Source: Microbacterium pseudoresistens (GTDB lineage Bacteria; Actinomycetota; Actinomycetes; Actinomycetales; Microbacteriaceae). From it: a DNA stretch of 64,000 nt. Under the pieces are notes generated by a model. That model searched no databases. It saw only the letters and a program-made list of their open reading frames with translations, and was not told where the DNA came from. Position numbers and translations under genes: made by a program. How positions within the stretch are numbered: the stretch's first letter is position 1; each line of letters begins with the position of its first letter. Positions 16,899 through 26,416 of the stretch are shown piece after piece. The DNA lies in NCBI RefSeq assembly GCF_013409745.1, contig NZ_JACCBH010000001.1, positions 2,850,492-2,914,491 of the forward strand, given 5' to 3'.

Positions 16899-17603
16899 AT
16901 GCACTCCCGACGGCTCCACTCACGACGACTGCTCTGGACCTTCGTTCCGTTCGTCGTCGTCTCGGTTGTGCATGTGATCGCGCTCGCCACGAACAGCCCG
17001 TTGACCACACCGACGAAGCTGCTGCTCATGCCGCTGCTCGCCGTACCCGTCGTCGCGCTGTGGACGCGCCTGCATCCTCGCGTCGCGGCCGTGATCCTCG
17101 GCGCCGCCCTGCTGTTCTCCTGGCTCGGCGACGAAGCCGGGCTCTTCTTCCCCGCTCTTCCCGAGCTTCCGCTCATGCTCGGATTCTTCGGCATCGCGCA
17201 CATCGCGTACATCCTTCTGTTCGCCCGGTTCCTGCGTGAGCAGCGCCTGCCAATCTGGACGCTCGCCTACGCACTGTGGTGGATGCTGATGATGGTCGTG
17301 CTCGCACCCCGCGCAGGCGAGCTGATCGTCGCGGTCGCCCTGTACGGGGCCGTGCTCGCCGGCACCGCGGCGATGGCCTCGCGGTGCGCGCCGATGATCG
17401 CCTGGGGCGGCCTGCTCTTTCTCGCCAGCGACACGATCCTCGCCTTCCGGCTGTTCCTGCCAGAGACGATGCCGGCATGGACGAGCCCCGCCGTGATGCT
17501 CACCTACACGCTCGGCCAAGGACTCCTCGTAGCAGGATCGTTGCGCGCGCTCGCCGCCGATCGTGCATCGGCAGCGGAAGCGCCCGCGGAGGTGGTGTCG
17601 TGA
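16899..17603 (+). CDS. YhhN-family membrane protein (lysoplasmalogenase-like)
   Basis: 234 residues with about eight hydrophobic segments covering nearly the whole chain. Family-type features include the SWLGDEAGL motif after TM3 and LLFLASDTILAFRLF near TM7, where the conserved Asp residues of the YhhN/TMEM86 family fall. Characterised members hydrolyse the vinyl-ether bond of lysoplasmalogens; the bacterial substrate here is unknown. A GGAGG sequence lies just upstream of ATG 16899. The stop codon overlaps the start of the S4 gene (GTGA), so the two are translationally coupled. Confidence 0.85.
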   Translation: MHSRRLHSRRLLWTFVPFVVVSVVHVIALATNSPLTTPTKLLLMPLLAVPVVALWTRLHPRVAAVILGAALLFSWLGDEAGLFFPALPELPLMLGFFGIAHIAYILLFARFLREQRLPIWTLAYALWWMLMMVVLAPRAGELIVAVALYGAVLAGTAAMASRCAPMIAWGGLLFLASDTILAFRLFLPETMPAWTSPAVMLTYTLGQGLLVAGSLRALAADRASAAEAPAEVVS

Positions 17604-17980
17604 GCGGCTCGAGCGCGGCCGGAAGCGTGCGTGTGGACAGCTGGCTCTGGGCCGTGCGCATCTACAAGACCCGCTCCGCCGCAACCACCGCATGCCGCGC
17701 GGGTCACGTGCGCGTGAATGGCGAGCGCGTCAAGGCCGCGCAGCTCGTGCGCCCGGGCGACGAGCTGCGCGTACGCATCGCCGGGTTCGACCGCATCCTC
17801 GTTGTGCACCAGCCCCTCGCCAAACGCGTCGGCGCACCCCTCGCGGCCGCGGCGATGGAGGACCGCACGCCGCCGCGGGAACCGGTCGCGCTCGCCGGGC
17901 AGCGCGATCGCGGAGCGGGTCGCCCGACCAAGCGGGAACGGCGTGAGCTCGATCGCCTGCGCAATCGAAGATTTGACTGA
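17600..17980 (+). CDS. S4-domain RNA-binding protein (Hsp15-like)
   Basis: 126 residues from a GTG that overlaps the yhhN-like stop as GTGA. The S4 fold is clear: VDSWLWAVRIYKTRSAATTA, then HVRVNGERVKAAQLVRPGDE and LRVRI. The C-terminal tail is basic (GRPTKRERRELDRLRNRRF), as in E. coli HslR/Hsp15, which binds 50S subunits carrying stranded nascent chains. No further catalytic domain is present. Confidence 0.88.
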   Translation: MSGSSAAGSVRVDSWLWAVRIYKTRSAATTACRAGHVRVNGERVKAAQLVRPGDELRVRIAGFDRILVVHQPLAKRVGAPLAAAAMEDRTPPREPVALAGQRDRGAGRPTKRERRELDRLRNRRFD

Positions 17981-17998
17981 GTTGTCCTCCTCAGATTC

Positions 17999-18027
17999 TT
18001 GCTTATTTCGTAGTTCTGTTCTATGCT
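17999..18027 (+). promoter_or_regulatory. Promoter of the DUF222/HNH gene, apparently leaderless
   Basis: TTGCTT (17999-18004), a 17-bp spacer and TATGCT (18022-18027) make a good sigma70-type promoter. The ATG of the next gene is at 18034, the expected transcription start, and no Shine-Dalgarno is present, so the mRNA is probably leaderless. Confidence 0.7.
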
Positions 18028-18033
18028 GAATGC

Positions 18034-19431
18034 ATGACCTCCTCATCGATCCACCTCTCCGGACGGGATGTCCTGGATCAGGAGCGCGAGCTGCTCGACG
18101 CGTGGGTGGATGTGCGTCGTCGCATCGCCTCACTGGAGGCCGATGCCGCCGACCTGCTCGCGCAGCGCTCAGCGGTGCGCGATGCGGAGATGCGACGGTT
18201 CCCCGCCCATCGCGACATGATCCACCGCTCCATGATCGCGGAGTACTCCGCCGCAGGTCGTATCTCGACCCGTGCCATCGAGAATGCGTTCGCGGATGCC
18301 GATCTCACGACAGACACCTTTCCCGGGGTGCGCGAAGCCCTGCGGTCCGGCACGATCGCGGCTGGGCATGTCCGTGAGATCGTGCAGGCCAGCGCCATCC
18401 TGCGTGAGGCCGTGCACAACGGTGCGGTCCCGGCCGCAGCGCTGGCATCGTACGAGGTGGCCGCGTTGGCCGTCGCCGAGCAGGACTCCCCCGCGCGCAC
18501 CCGCGTCGCCGTGCGCGAGATCGCCGCGGCGCTGGCGCAACGCACCGCGCAGGAGCGGCAGAAGGATGCGTGGAGCGAGCGCTGCGTCACGGTCCGCTCC
18601 GTCGAAGACGGGCTCGCGCTGCTGACGGTCGTGCTGCCCGAACATCTCGCCGTCGCGATCCGCGACCGCCTCACGCGCCTGGCCCGCACCGTCGCGCGCG
18701 CCCGCGCACGCACGTCCAGCACCGTCGAGTTCGACTCCAACGCCGCCGCCGAAGATGCGTCGACGGAGCCCGGTGACGACAGGTTCATCGACGATGAGCA
18801 CATCTCCCCAGAGCTCGTCTCCGCGGATCCCGTCTCTCCAGAGCCGGACTCGCGCACCATGGATCAGCTCCGCGCCGACATCCTCACAGACCTGCTCCTG
18901 GCGACGGATCCGACCGACTGCCACGGTACGGCCCTGGACGGCATCACCGCTCACGTTCAGGTCACCGTGGCCGCCACCACCCTCGCCGGAGCCGACGACC
19001 GCCTTGCCGAGCTCGACGGCCACGGACCCCTCCACCCCGACATCGCCCGCGACCTGGCCACCCGTGGCGGCCCATGGACTCGGCTCTTCCTCGATCCCTC
19101 AGGCCAGGTCACCGAGACCGACACCTACAGTCCGACCGAGGCGATGAAGCGCCACCTGCGGGCCCGCGATCAGCACTGCCGCTTCCCCGGATGCCGCATG
19201 CCCGCCCTCGCCAGCCAGCTCGATCACAATCACGATCACGCCAAGGGCGGCAAGACCCGCCTCGACAACCTCGCCGCCTTCTGCGCCGGTCACCATCCGC
19301 TGAAACATCCCGACATCCACGACCGGTTCCGGTGGACAGCTCGCGCCCTTCCGGATGGCAGCATCGCCTGGCGGAGTCCGCTCGGCCGTCAGTACGGCGA
19401 CCCGCCTCCCCGACGCGTCCTGTTCGCCTGA
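18034..19431 (+). CDS. DUF222 / HNH endonuclease domain protein
   Basis: 465 residues. The helical DUF222 region (about 20-330) is followed by a C-terminal HNH motif: RDQHCRFPGCRMPALASQLD, HNHDHAKGGKTRLDNLAAFC and HHPLKH, with Cys pairs and the HNH-type His/Asn. Such 13E12-like genes occur in many copies in actinobacterial genomes and are often suspected of being mobile; their biological role is not settled. The middle (residues ~235-290) is an acidic low-complexity linker. It ends 3 bp before the convergent NUDIX-NYN gene. Confidence 0.9.
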   Translation: MTSSSIHLSGRDVLDQERELLDAWVDVRRRIASLEADAADLLAQRSAVRDAEMRRFPAHRDMIHRSMIAEYSAAGRISTRAIENAFADADLTTDTFPGVREALRSGTIAAGHVREIVQASAILREAVHNGAVPAAALASYEVAALAVAEQDSPARTRVAVREIAAALAQRTAQERQKDAWSERCVTVRSVEDGLALLTVVLPEHLAVAIRDRLTRLARTVARARARTSSTVEFDSNAAAEDASTEPGDDRFIDDEHISPELVSADPVSPEPDSRTMDQLRADILTDLLLATDPTDCHGTALDGITAHVQVTVAATTLAGADDRLAELDGHGPLHPDIARDLATRGGPWTRLFLDPSGQVTETDTYSPTEAMKRHLRARDQHCRFPGCRMPALASQLDHNHDHAKGGKTRLDNLAAFCAGHHPLKHPDIHDRFRWTARALPDGSIAWRSPLGRQYGDPPPRRVLFA

Positions 19432-19434
19432 CGC

Positions 19435-20364
19435 TCACCCGACCGCATCGAGTCGGGCCAGAAGATCGCCCGAAGAACGCGTCGTCGCACCGAGCCCTTC
19501 GACGCGCGCCCGCAAGTCGCGATCGCTCGTCACCGCGAGCACGCTTCTGCCCGCATCGATCAGCCTCGAGACGACGGCGACGATCTCGTCGTCGCCGTGC
19601 CCCGGCGCACGCACGATCTCCACGACGGACTCCTCGTCGTCGACGCCACGAGCGGCGCCCTCGACGACGAGATGCACCTCCGGGAACCAAGCCACCGCAT
19701 CCGAATCAGCATCGTGCCTCGTCACGAAGCCGCCATCGGCGACGCCATTCGCGACCCATCGTCCGAGCCGAGACCGCAGCCGGCCGGCGGCTCCGGCACG
19801 ATCGCGCCACCAGCCGTCGGGCACCGAGCCGACGACGTTCGCCGCATCCACCACGATCGCCGGTCGCGTCGACAACAGGGCCCGGAGTGCAGGCCACCCC
19901 TCGGCGAACGACGGATGCAGCGGACGATCCGCCACCTCGTCGACGGGAACCCACTCCAGCGCGACGCTCTCGGGGTCGCTGATGACCGGCTCGAACGGCT
20001 CGACCACATCCGCCACCACCGTCGTATAGGACCAGTAGCCGAGCTCGAGCAGGCTCGCCAGTCGCGGGCGCACGGAACCCCCGGCAACACCGGCTTCCTC
20101 GCGCGCCTCGCGCAGCGCACCGTCCAAGGCGCTCTCGCCCTCGTGCCGCGCACCTCCGGGCAGCGCCCACGTGCCACCGAAGTGGCTCCACGACACCCGG
20201 TGCTGCAGCAGCACGCCGCGGGCAGGGTCGTATGCGAGCAGACCAGCCGCGCCGAAGCGGCCCCAGTAGCGCTCCCCCGTCGGGGCGATCACCCACGCGT
20301 CCCCAGGATCCTGAGGCCCATCCGGGCGCCGCGGCTCGCCGGCGGGGGGAGGAACGATGCTCAC
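19435..20364 (-). CDS. NUDIX hydrolase fused to a NYN/PIN-like RNase domain
   Basis: 309 residues from a GTG. The N-terminal NUDIX domain (about 25-160) has the full box GGARHEGESALDGALREARE followed by EAG. The C-terminal part (about 165-305) begins PAIVVDAANVVGS, with later GDDEIVAVVSRLID and VTSDRDLRARV; this acidic-residue pattern is that of NYN/PIN-type ribonucleases. The fusion suggests a nucleotide or RNA-end hydrolase coupled to a nuclease. The NUDIX half resembles MutT-like 8-oxo-dGTPase relatives but the substrate cannot be told. Both active sites look intact. Confidence 0.85.
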   Translation of the reverse strand: MSIVPPPAGEPRRPDGPQDPGDAWVIAPTGERYWGRFGAAGLLAYDPARGVLLQHRVSWSHFGGTWALPGGARHEGESALDGALREAREEAGVAGGSVRPRLASLLELGYWSYTTVVADVVEPFEPVISDPESVALEWVPVDEVADRPLHPSFAEGWPALRALLSTRPAIVVDAANVVGSVPDGWWRDRAGAAGRLRSRLGRWVANGVADGGFVTRHDADSDAVAWFPEVHLVVEGAARGVDDEESVVEIVRAPGHGDDEIVAVVSRLIDAGRSVLAVTSDRDLRARVEGLGATTRSSGDLLARLDAVG

Positions 20365-20431
20365 GGTCTCAGCCTTTCACAGCCAGCACCGGCCACGGGC
20401 CGCGAACCCGTTCCTCTCCGCCGTACGAACG

Positions 20432-21499
20432 CTAAGCGCGGGCGCCCTCGCGCAGCCGCTGCTCGGCGAGCGCCTCCGCCGCGACCAGCGGCGTCGTGCC
20501 GTCGCGCTCGGCCTCATCGAAGATGCGCGTCAGGGTCTGCCCGATCGACGAGACCTTCGACATGATCTCCTCGTGACTGCCGATCTGCTTGGCCTCGAGA
20601 TCCAGGTAGATCACGCCGCCGGCGTTCACGACGAAGTCCGGGGCGTAGAGGATGCCGCGCTCGGCCAGACGCGCGGCGCCGTCCCGCGCGGCGAGCGGGT
20701 TGTTCGCCGGCCCGCAGACCGCCCGCGCGTCGAGCGCGTCGATCACGTCATCTGTGAGCACGCCGCCGATCCCGGCGGGGACGAACACGTCGGCGGCGAC
20801 GGCATACTCCGACCCGGGCTCCACCCATGTCGCACCGAGCGATTCCGCGACCGCGCGGCGCGCGGGGACGACGTCGGTCACCGTCAGCACGGCGCCCTCT
20901 CCGGCGAGCCGCGTCGCGAGACGCCCGCCGACCTGGCCGAGGCCTGCGATCGTGATTCGGCGACCGGCGACTTCCGGCGATCCGGTCACGCGCTCCAGGG
21001 TGGTGCGCAGCGACTCGTAGACGCCCAGACTCGTGGGGCCCGCCGGTTCCCCCGAGCCGCCGACGACATCGGGAAGGCCGACGACGTGCGCCGTGCGCTC
21101 GCTCACCACGAGCATGTCCTCCATCGTGCTGCCCACGTCTTCGGCCGTGCGGTACAGCCCGCCGAGCGACTCCACCGCGTCGCCGAGGTCGAGGAACGCG
21201 TCACGGCGACGATCGGCATCGAGAACGTCGCCCTCCGAGAGCCCGATGACCGATTTGCCACCACCGGCATCCAAGCCCGCGGCGGCGTTCTTCAGCGTCA
21301 TCGCGGCCGAGAGCCGCAGCGCGTCGCCGAGGGCGTCGCTCCAGTGCGGATAGGTCCACAGTCGCGCACCGCCGAGCGCGGAGCCGAGCACGGAGGAGTG
21401 CAGCGCGACGGCGATGAACAGCCCGCTGCGCGGCCCCGTGATCACCTCCACGCGCTCATGGGCGAAATCGGGCAGAGGCAGGGAACGGGTGTGCATCAT
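20432..21499 (-). CDS. Glu/Leu/Phe/Val dehydrogenase (branched-chain type)
   Basis: 355 residues from ATG 21499, with AAGGAGA 5 nt upstream; ATG 21496 is also possible. The catalytic Lys lies in DAGGGKSVIG, preceded by AMTLKNAAAGLDAGG. The Rossmann fold begins ITIAGLGQVGGRLATRLAGE, and VNAGGVIYLDLE closes the nicotinamide site. It catalyses NAD-dependent oxidative deamination of branched-chain amino acids (Val/Leu), feeding keto-acids to catabolism or to branched fatty-acid primers. The exact substrate cannot be read from sequence. It stands alone, 67 bp from the NUDIX-NYN gene. Confidence 0.9.
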   Translation of the reverse strand: MMHTRSLPLPDFAHERVEVITGPRSGLFIAVALHSSVLGSALGGARLWTYPHWSDALGDALRLSAAMTLKNAAAGLDAGGGKSVIGLSEGDVLDADRRRDAFLDLGDAVESLGGLYRTAEDVGSTMEDMLVVSERTAHVVGLPDVVGGSGEPAGPTSLGVYESLRTTLERVTGSPEVAGRRITIAGLGQVGGRLATRLAGEGAVLTVTDVVPARRAVAESLGATWVEPGSEYAVAADVFVPAGIGGVLTDDVIDALDARAVCGPANNPLAARDGAARLAERGILYAPDFVVNAGGVIYLDLEAKQIGSHEEIMSKVSSIGQTLTRIFDEAERDGTTPLVAAEALAEQRLREGARA

Positions 21500-21631
21500 C
21501 GCAGTCTCCTTCGGCGGGCCTTGTGGGCCGTGCGCAACAGACGCCGCGGTGTTACGGCATCCGCTCCCATTATCCCGCGAAGCCTCCTGCCGTACAGGCA
21601 CCCGACACGATCGGCGCCGCCGAAGAGCGGA

Positions 21632-23152
21632 TCAGCGCTGGCGGCGCTCGCGCACCCTCATGTTGATCACGATCGGCGTGCCCTCGAAGTCGTACAGCTC
21701 GCGCAGGCGCCGCTGGATGAACCGACGGTAGCCCTGATCGAGGAAGCCTGTCGTGAACAGGACGAACGTCGGCGGACGCGTCGAGGCCTGCGTGCCGAAC
21801 AGGATGCGCGGTTGCTTGCCCCCGCGCAGCGGATGCGGATGCGCGGCCACGAGCTCGGTGAGGAAGGCGTTGAACTTACCCGTGGGGATACGCCGGTCCC
21901 AGTTCTCCAACGCCGTCTCCAGCGCGGGAACGAGCTTGTCGAGATGGCGCCCTGTCTTCGCCGAGATGTTCACGCGCGGCGCCCAGGCCACGTGCGCGAG
22001 ATCCTGTTCGATCTCGCGCTCCAGGTAGCGGCGGCGGTCGATGTTCTCGTACTCGGGCGTGTTCAACACGTCCCACTTGTTGAACGCGAGCACGAGCGCA
22101 CGGCCCGACTCGAGCACGAGATCGATGATGTTGAGGTCCTGCACGCTGATCGACTGGCTCACATCCAGCACGACTACGGCCACCTCCGACTTCTCCAGTG
22201 CGGCCGAGGTGCGCAGCGACGCGTAGAAGTCGGCGCCCTGCTGCAGATGCACGCGGCGGCGGATGCCGGCGGTGTCGACGAGACGCCACAGCTTCCCCCC
22301 GAGCTCCACGACCTCGTCGACGGGGTCGCGCGTGGTGCCGGCGAGGTCGTTCACGACGACCCGCTCCTCCCCCGCCGCCTTGTTCAGCAGGGAGGACTTG
22401 CCCACGTTCGGCCGCCCGAGGATCGAGACCCGCCGGGGACCGCCGATCTCGTGCGAGGCGACCGCCGAGACCTCCGGTAGCTTCTTCATCATCGCGTCGA
22501 GCAGGTCGGCGACGCCGCGGCCGTGGATGGCGGAGACGGGGTACGGCTCGCCGAGGCCGAGGTTCCACAGCGCTGCGGCCTCGGGCTCCTGACGCGCGTC
22601 GTCGATCTTGTTCGCCACGAGGAACACGGGCTTACCGCTCTTGCGCAGCAGCTTCACCACATGCTCGTCGGTCGAGGTGGCCCCCACCTTCGCATCGACG
22701 ACGAACAGCACCAGGTCGGAGAGGTCGATCGCGATCTCGGCCTGGGCGGCGACGGAGCGGTCGATGCCGCGGGCGTCGGGCTCCCATCCGCCGGTGTCCA
22801 CGATCGTGAAGCGGCGATCCATCCACTCGGCCTTGTACGTCACACGGTCGCGGGTAACACCCGGGGTGTCTTCGACGACGGCCTCGCGGCGGCCGAGGAT
22901 GCGGTTGACCAGCGCCGACTTGCCCACGTTCGGACGGCCCACGATGGCCACCACGGGCAGCGCGGGGAGATACTCAATGCCGTCTTCGTCGGCCGTCATG
23001 CCGGCCAGCAGCGCGGCATCCTCGTCGTCGAGGTCGTAGTCCTCGAGGCTCGCGCGCAGCGTCTGTGCGCGAGCGTCGATCAGCTCCGGATCCAGCGCGT
23101 CCAGCTTCTCGGCGAGGCGGTCCTCGCCGCCCTCGTACTCGTCGTCAGCCAC
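21632..23152 (-). CDS. der: Ribosome-biogenesis GTPase Der (EngA)
   Basis: 506 residues with two tandem G domains. The first holds [21 protein letters not shown] and DTGGW with NKID; the second holds [18 protein letters not shown] and NKWD. The C-terminal KH-like domain ends [15 protein letters not shown] ~65-residue acidic N-terminal extension precedes the first G1 motif. Der acts in 50S subunit maturation. Its start overlaps the cmk stop by 8 bp, and it is the last gene of the long minus-strand series. Confidence 0.98.
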   Translation of the reverse strand: MADDEYEGGEDRLAEKLDALDPELIDARAQTLRASLEDYDLDDEDAALLAGMTADEDGIEYLPALPVVAIVGRPNVGKSALVNRILGRREAVVEDTPGVTRDRVTYKAEWMDRRFTIVDTGGWEPDARGIDRSVAAQAEIAIDLSDLVLFVVDAKVGATSTDEHVVKLLRKSGKPVFLVANKIDDARQEPEAAALWNLGLGEPYPVSAIHGRGVADLLDAMMKKLPEVSAVASHEIGGPRRVSILGRPNVGKSSLLNKAAGEERVVVNDLAGTTRDPVDEVVELGGKLWRLVDTAGIRRRVHLQQGADFYASLRTSAALEKSEVAVVVLDVSQSISVQDLNIIDLVLESGRALVLAFNKWDVLNTPEYENIDRRRYLEREIEQDLAHVAWAPRVNISAKTGRHLDKLVPALETALENWDRRIPTGKFNAFLTELVAAHPHPLRGGKQPRILFGTQASTRPPTFVLFTTGFLDQGYRRFIQRRLRELYDFEGTPIVINMRVRERRQR

Positions 23153-23882
23153 GGTCGGCTCCTCGCTGCACGTCAGACGCGCGTCGATCGATCACCGCGA
23201 GCACGGCGTCGATGGTCTGGTCGAAATCGAGGTCGCTGGAGTCCACGACCTCCACGCCCTCGGCGGCGGTGAGGAAGTCCACCACCGCGCTGTCGGCGCC
23301 GTCGCGGCGACGGATGGCGTCGGCGACGGCCGCCACGTCCTGCTCGCTGAGCTCGCCGGCACGGCGGGCCGCGCGCACTTCGGGCGAGGCGGTGAGCAGG
23401 ATGCGTACGGGCGCATCCGGGGCGACGACGGTCGTGATGTCGCGCCCCTCCACGACGACGGCGGGGAACGCAGCCTCGGCGACCATGCGGCGGAAAGCGT
23501 CGTTCACCCTGGCGCGCACGTCGAGCACGCGGGCCACACCGCTCACGGCGGCCGAGACGCGGGGATCGCGGATCGCGTCGGTCACCTCGGCGTCGCCGAC
23601 GAACACGCGACGATCGTCGGCGTCCAGGCCCTGCCGCAGGGGGAAGTCGTCGGCCGCGGCGAGCACGGCGCTCTCATCGGCGGTGTCGGCCCCTCGTTCG
23701 AGCACGTGCCAGGCGAGCGCGCGGTACGCGGCGCCAGTGTCGAGGTAGCCGTAGCCGAGTCGGCGGGCCACCGCCTTGGAGATGCTCGACTTGCCCGACC
23801 CCGCCGGGCCGTCGATCGCGATCACCTTGTCGGCGTTCCAGCGCCGCTCGTCGCCCGGGGTCGTCCCGCCCTGCTCATCCAT
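23145..23882 (-). CDS. cmk: Cytidylate kinase
   Basis: 245 residues. P-loop [16 protein letters not shown] near residue 24, [13 protein letters not shown] for the NMP-binding segment, [11 protein letters not shown] (the EGRDIGT-type CMP site) and [11 protein letters not shown] in the lid region. Phosphorylates CMP/dCMP with ATP. Overlaps der by 8 bp and tyrA by 8 bp. The cmk-der pairing is typical of actinobacteria, where the two are sometimes fused. Confidence 0.97.
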   Translation of the reverse strand: MDEQGGTTPGDERRWNADKVIAIDGPAGSGKSSISKAVARRLGYGYLDTGAAYRALAWHVLERGADTADESAVLAAADDFPLRQGLDADDRRVFVGDAEVTDAIRDPRVSAAVSGVARVLDVRARVNDAFRRMVAEAAFPAVVVEGRDITTVVAPDAPVRILLTASPEVRAARRAGELSEQDVAAVADAIRRRDGADSAVVDFLTAAEGVEVVDSSDLDFDQTIDAVLAVIDRRASDVQRGADRG

Positions 23883-24981
23883 TCGTCGCTCCTGCGATCC
23901 GCCATCCGCGGGCCTCCAGGCCCTCGATCGCCCCGCGCACAGCCGCGGGGGCGACGCTGATCTCGGCGAGGCCGAACTGCGCGCCCGGCGAGTGCTCCAG
24001 GCGCAGATCCTCCACGTTCACGCCGAGCTCGCCCAGCTCACCGAAGAGCCGGCCGAGCTGACCGGCGGTGTCATCGATCATCACCACGAAGCTCTCGAAG
24101 CGACGGTTCTGGCCGTGCTTGCCCGGCAGGCGCTCCACGCCCTCGTTGCCCTGCCGGATCGCCTCGGCGAGCGTGCGGCGGGCGCCGTCGCGCTCGGGCT
24201 CGCGCAGCGCATCCGAGACACGGGCGAGGTCGGCGGCGAGCGCGTCGAGGATGCTCACGACCGGATGCGCATTCGCCCCGAGGATCTGCACCCACAGCTC
24301 CGGCGCCGACGCCGCGATGCGAGTCGTGTCGCGCACGCCCTGACCCGCCAGGCGCAGGGCGCCGTCGTCGGCATCGGCGAGGCGCGCGGCGAGCAGGCTC
24401 GCGACCACCTGCGGCACGTGCGAGGTGAGCGCCACCGAGCGGTCGTGCTCCTCCGGCCCCATCTCCACGGGCATGGCGCCCACATCCAGCGCGAGCGCTT
24501 CCACGAGGGCGAGGTCTGCCGGGCGGGTCTCCTCGTCGCGGCACACCACCCACGGGCGCCCTACGAACAGGTCGGCGCGCGCCGAGATCGCGCCACCGCG
24601 CTCGCGCCCGGCCAGCGGGTGCGAGCCGATGTAGCGGGCGAGGTCGACGCCGCGCTCGCGGAGCACCCGGAGCGGTTCGAGCTTCACGCTCGCGACGTCG
24701 GTGACCACGGCATCCGGGTGTCGCTCGAGCTCGGCCTGCACGACGTCAGCGGTGATGTCGGGCGGCACGGCGACCACGATCAGCGCGGGGGCGTCGTCAT
24801 CGCGCGCGGCGCGGCCGGCGCCGTAGTCGACGGCGAGGCGCAGCTGGGCGGGAGAGGTGTCGGTGAGCACGACGTCGACGCCCTTCGCGCGCAGGGCATG
24901 GCCGATGCTCGAACCGAGCAGCCCCGCACCCACGATCCGCACGGTGCCGGAGAGCCGCGCGGCCACGCCGAGATCGCTCAT
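23875..24981 (-). CDS. tyrA: Prephenate dehydrogenase
   Basis: 368 residues. N-terminal Rossmann motif [20 protein letters not shown], active-site region [13 protein letters not shown] (the His of SHPMAG) and a helical dimerisation domain. The C-terminal ~90 residues ([30 protein letters not shown]) look like an ACT domain, so feedback regulation by tyrosine or another amino acid is plausible. Converts prephenate to 4-hydroxyphenylpyruvate with NAD+ in tyrosine synthesis. Starts by ATGA overlap with the rluB stop. Confidence 0.95.
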   Translation of the reverse strand: MSDLGVAARLSGTVRIVGAGLLGSSIGHALRAKGVDVVLTDTSPAQLRLAVDYGAGRAARDDDAPALIVVAVPPDITADVVQAELERHPDAVVTDVASVKLEPLRVLRERGVDLARYIGSHPLAGRERGGAISARADLFVGRPWVVCRDEETRPADLALVEALALDVGAMPVEMGPEEHDRSVALTSHVPQVVASLLAARLADADDGALRLAGQGVRDTTRIAASAPELWVQILGANAHPVVSILDALAADLARVSDALREPERDGARRTLAEAIRQGNEGVERLPGKHGQNRRFESFVVMIDDTAGQLGRLFGELGELGVNVEDLRLEHSPGAQFGLAEISVAPAAVRGAIEGLEARGWRIAGATNG

Positions 24982-25811
24982 CCGTTCTCCTGATCGTCGT
25001 GCTGTCCGTGATCGCGCGTCTTCTCGCGCGCCTCGCCCGGCGTTGCCTCCGCAGGGGAATCCCGGCGCGCGAGGGTCAGCAGCGCGCCGAGTTCGATTTT
25101 ACCCAGTTCGCGGGCGTGGCCGGACGGCAGCGTTCCCAGGCGCAGCGGGCCGAACTGGCGCCGTACGAGCTCGGTGACCGGATGCCCCACCGCGGCCATC
25201 ATGCGACGCACGATGCGGTTGCGCCCGGAGTGCAGGGTCAGCTCCACCAGGCTCGACCCGTGCGACGAGTCCCGCAGCCGCGCCTTGTCGGCCGCGATCG
25301 GCCCGTCTTCGAGCGTGATGCCACGGGTGAGGGCGGCGATCGTCTGCGGCGAGACGCGACCGTCGACCTTGGCGATATACACCTTGGTGACGCCGAACGA
25401 CGGATGCGCGAGCACGTGAGCGAGGTCGCCGTCGTTGGTGAGCAGCAGCAGACCGCTGGTGTCGGCGTCCAGACGCCCCACGTTGTACAGCCGTTCGGGC
25501 CATTCGCGCGTGAAACGACGCAGATCGGGGCGCCCCCGTTCGTCCTTCATCGAGCTCACCACGCCGGTCGGCTTGTTGAGCATGACGTACCGCTTGCCGG
25601 CATCCAGCTGCACCGCCGTCCCGTCGACGTCGACGAGGTCGTGCTCGGGATCGATACGGGTACCGAGCTCGGTCACGACGGCGCCGTTCACCCGGATCCG
25701 CCCTTCCACGATGTACTGCTCGATCACCCGGCGCGAGGCGACGCCGGCGCCGGCGAGCACCTTCTGCAGACGCACGCCGGTGACCGGCCGATCGCCGTGA
25801 TCGGTGCTCAT
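24978..25811 (-). CDS. rluB: Ribosomal large subunit pseudouridine synthase (RluB type)
   Basis: 277 residues. N-terminal S4 domain (RLQKVLAGAGVASRR, GRIRVNGAVV), then the RsuA/RluB catalytic domain with the essential Asp in GRLDADTSGLLLLTND and the RKIVRRM-like NRIVRRMMAAVGHPV. A charged C-terminal tail (about 30 residues) is rich in Glu/Lys/His. Modifies a uridine in 23S rRNA helix 80-93, by family analogy. Start overlaps scpB's stop as ATGA. Confidence 0.94.
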   Translation of the reverse strand: MSTDHGDRPVTGVRLQKVLAGAGVASRRVIEQYIVEGRIRVNGAVVTELGTRIDPEHDLVDVDGTAVQLDAGKRYVMLNKPTGVVSSMKDERGRPDLRRFTREWPERLYNVGRLDADTSGLLLLTNDGDLAHVLAHPSFGVTKVYIAKVDGRVSPQTIAALTRGITLEDGPIAADKARLRDSSHGSSLVELTLHSGRNRIVRRMMAAVGHPVTELVRRQFGPLRLGTLPSGHARELGKIELGALLTLARRDSPAEATPGEAREKTRDHGQHDDQENG

Positions 25812-26416
25812 CGGGTGATCCCCTCGTCGAATCCGGAGGCGCCGTCGTCGAGCAGCGGCGAGATGGGCGGCAGTTCGTCGAGCGAGTTGATGCCGAGGTT
25901 CTGCAGCAGTGCGTCGGTCGTGCCGTAGTTGATCGCGCCGGTCTCGGCGTCCTGGAACAACTCGGTGATCAGGCCGCGGGCGAGCAGCGTGCGCACGACC
26001 GAGTCGACGTTCACGGCGCGGATCGAGGCGACCTGGCCGCGCGTCACCGGCTGCTTGTAGGCGATCACCGCCAGCGTCTCCAGCGCCGCTTGCGACAGGC
26101 GTGCCGGCGCCTGTCCGCCGATGAACTCCGCCACGAGATCGTCGTGCTCCTCGCGCACGTACAGCCGCCAGCCACCGCCCACCTCGCGAAGCTCGAAGCC
26201 GCGACGAGTGCCCTTGCCTCGCCCGTCGTACTCGTCGACGAGGGTCTCGATCGCCTGGCGTACGGCGGGAACGGGCGCGCTCACCGCGGCGGCCAGCGAG
26301 ACGAGGCTGTGCGGCTCCTCGATCACGAGGAGGATCGCCTCGAGCCGCTCGGTCAGCGGGGTCTCCGGCGCGCTCACTGGCCCGGCCGCAGGCTCGGTGG
26401 TGGTGTCATCGGTCAT
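25808..26416 (-). CDS. scpB: Segregation and condensation protein B
   Basis: 202 residues from ATG 26416, with GGGAG upstream; a longer frame to 26446 has no support. Two winged-helix domains are visible: LTERLEAILLVIEEPHSLVS and QAALETLAVIAYKQPVTRGQ, the latter followed by IRAVNVDSVVRTLLARGLI, which is diagnostic of ScpB. Forms the SMC-ScpAB condensin complex. Overlaps the end of scpA by 11 bp. Confidence 0.96.
   Translation of the reverse strand: MTDDTTTEPAAGPVSAPETPLTERLEAILLVIEEPHSLVSLAAAVSAPVPAVRQAIETLVDEYDGRGKGTRRGFELREVGGGWRLYVREEHDDLVAEFIGGQAPARLSQAALETLAVIAYKQPVTRGQVASIRAVNVDSVVRTLLARGLITELFQDAETGAINYGTTDALLQNLGINSLDELPPISPLLDDGASGFDEGITR

Noticed and set aside
20357..22480. 707-codon open frame on the plus strand
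   Set aside because: It is antisense to der and the Leu/Val dehydrogenase gene, has no domain, and is the usual GC-rich open antisense frame.
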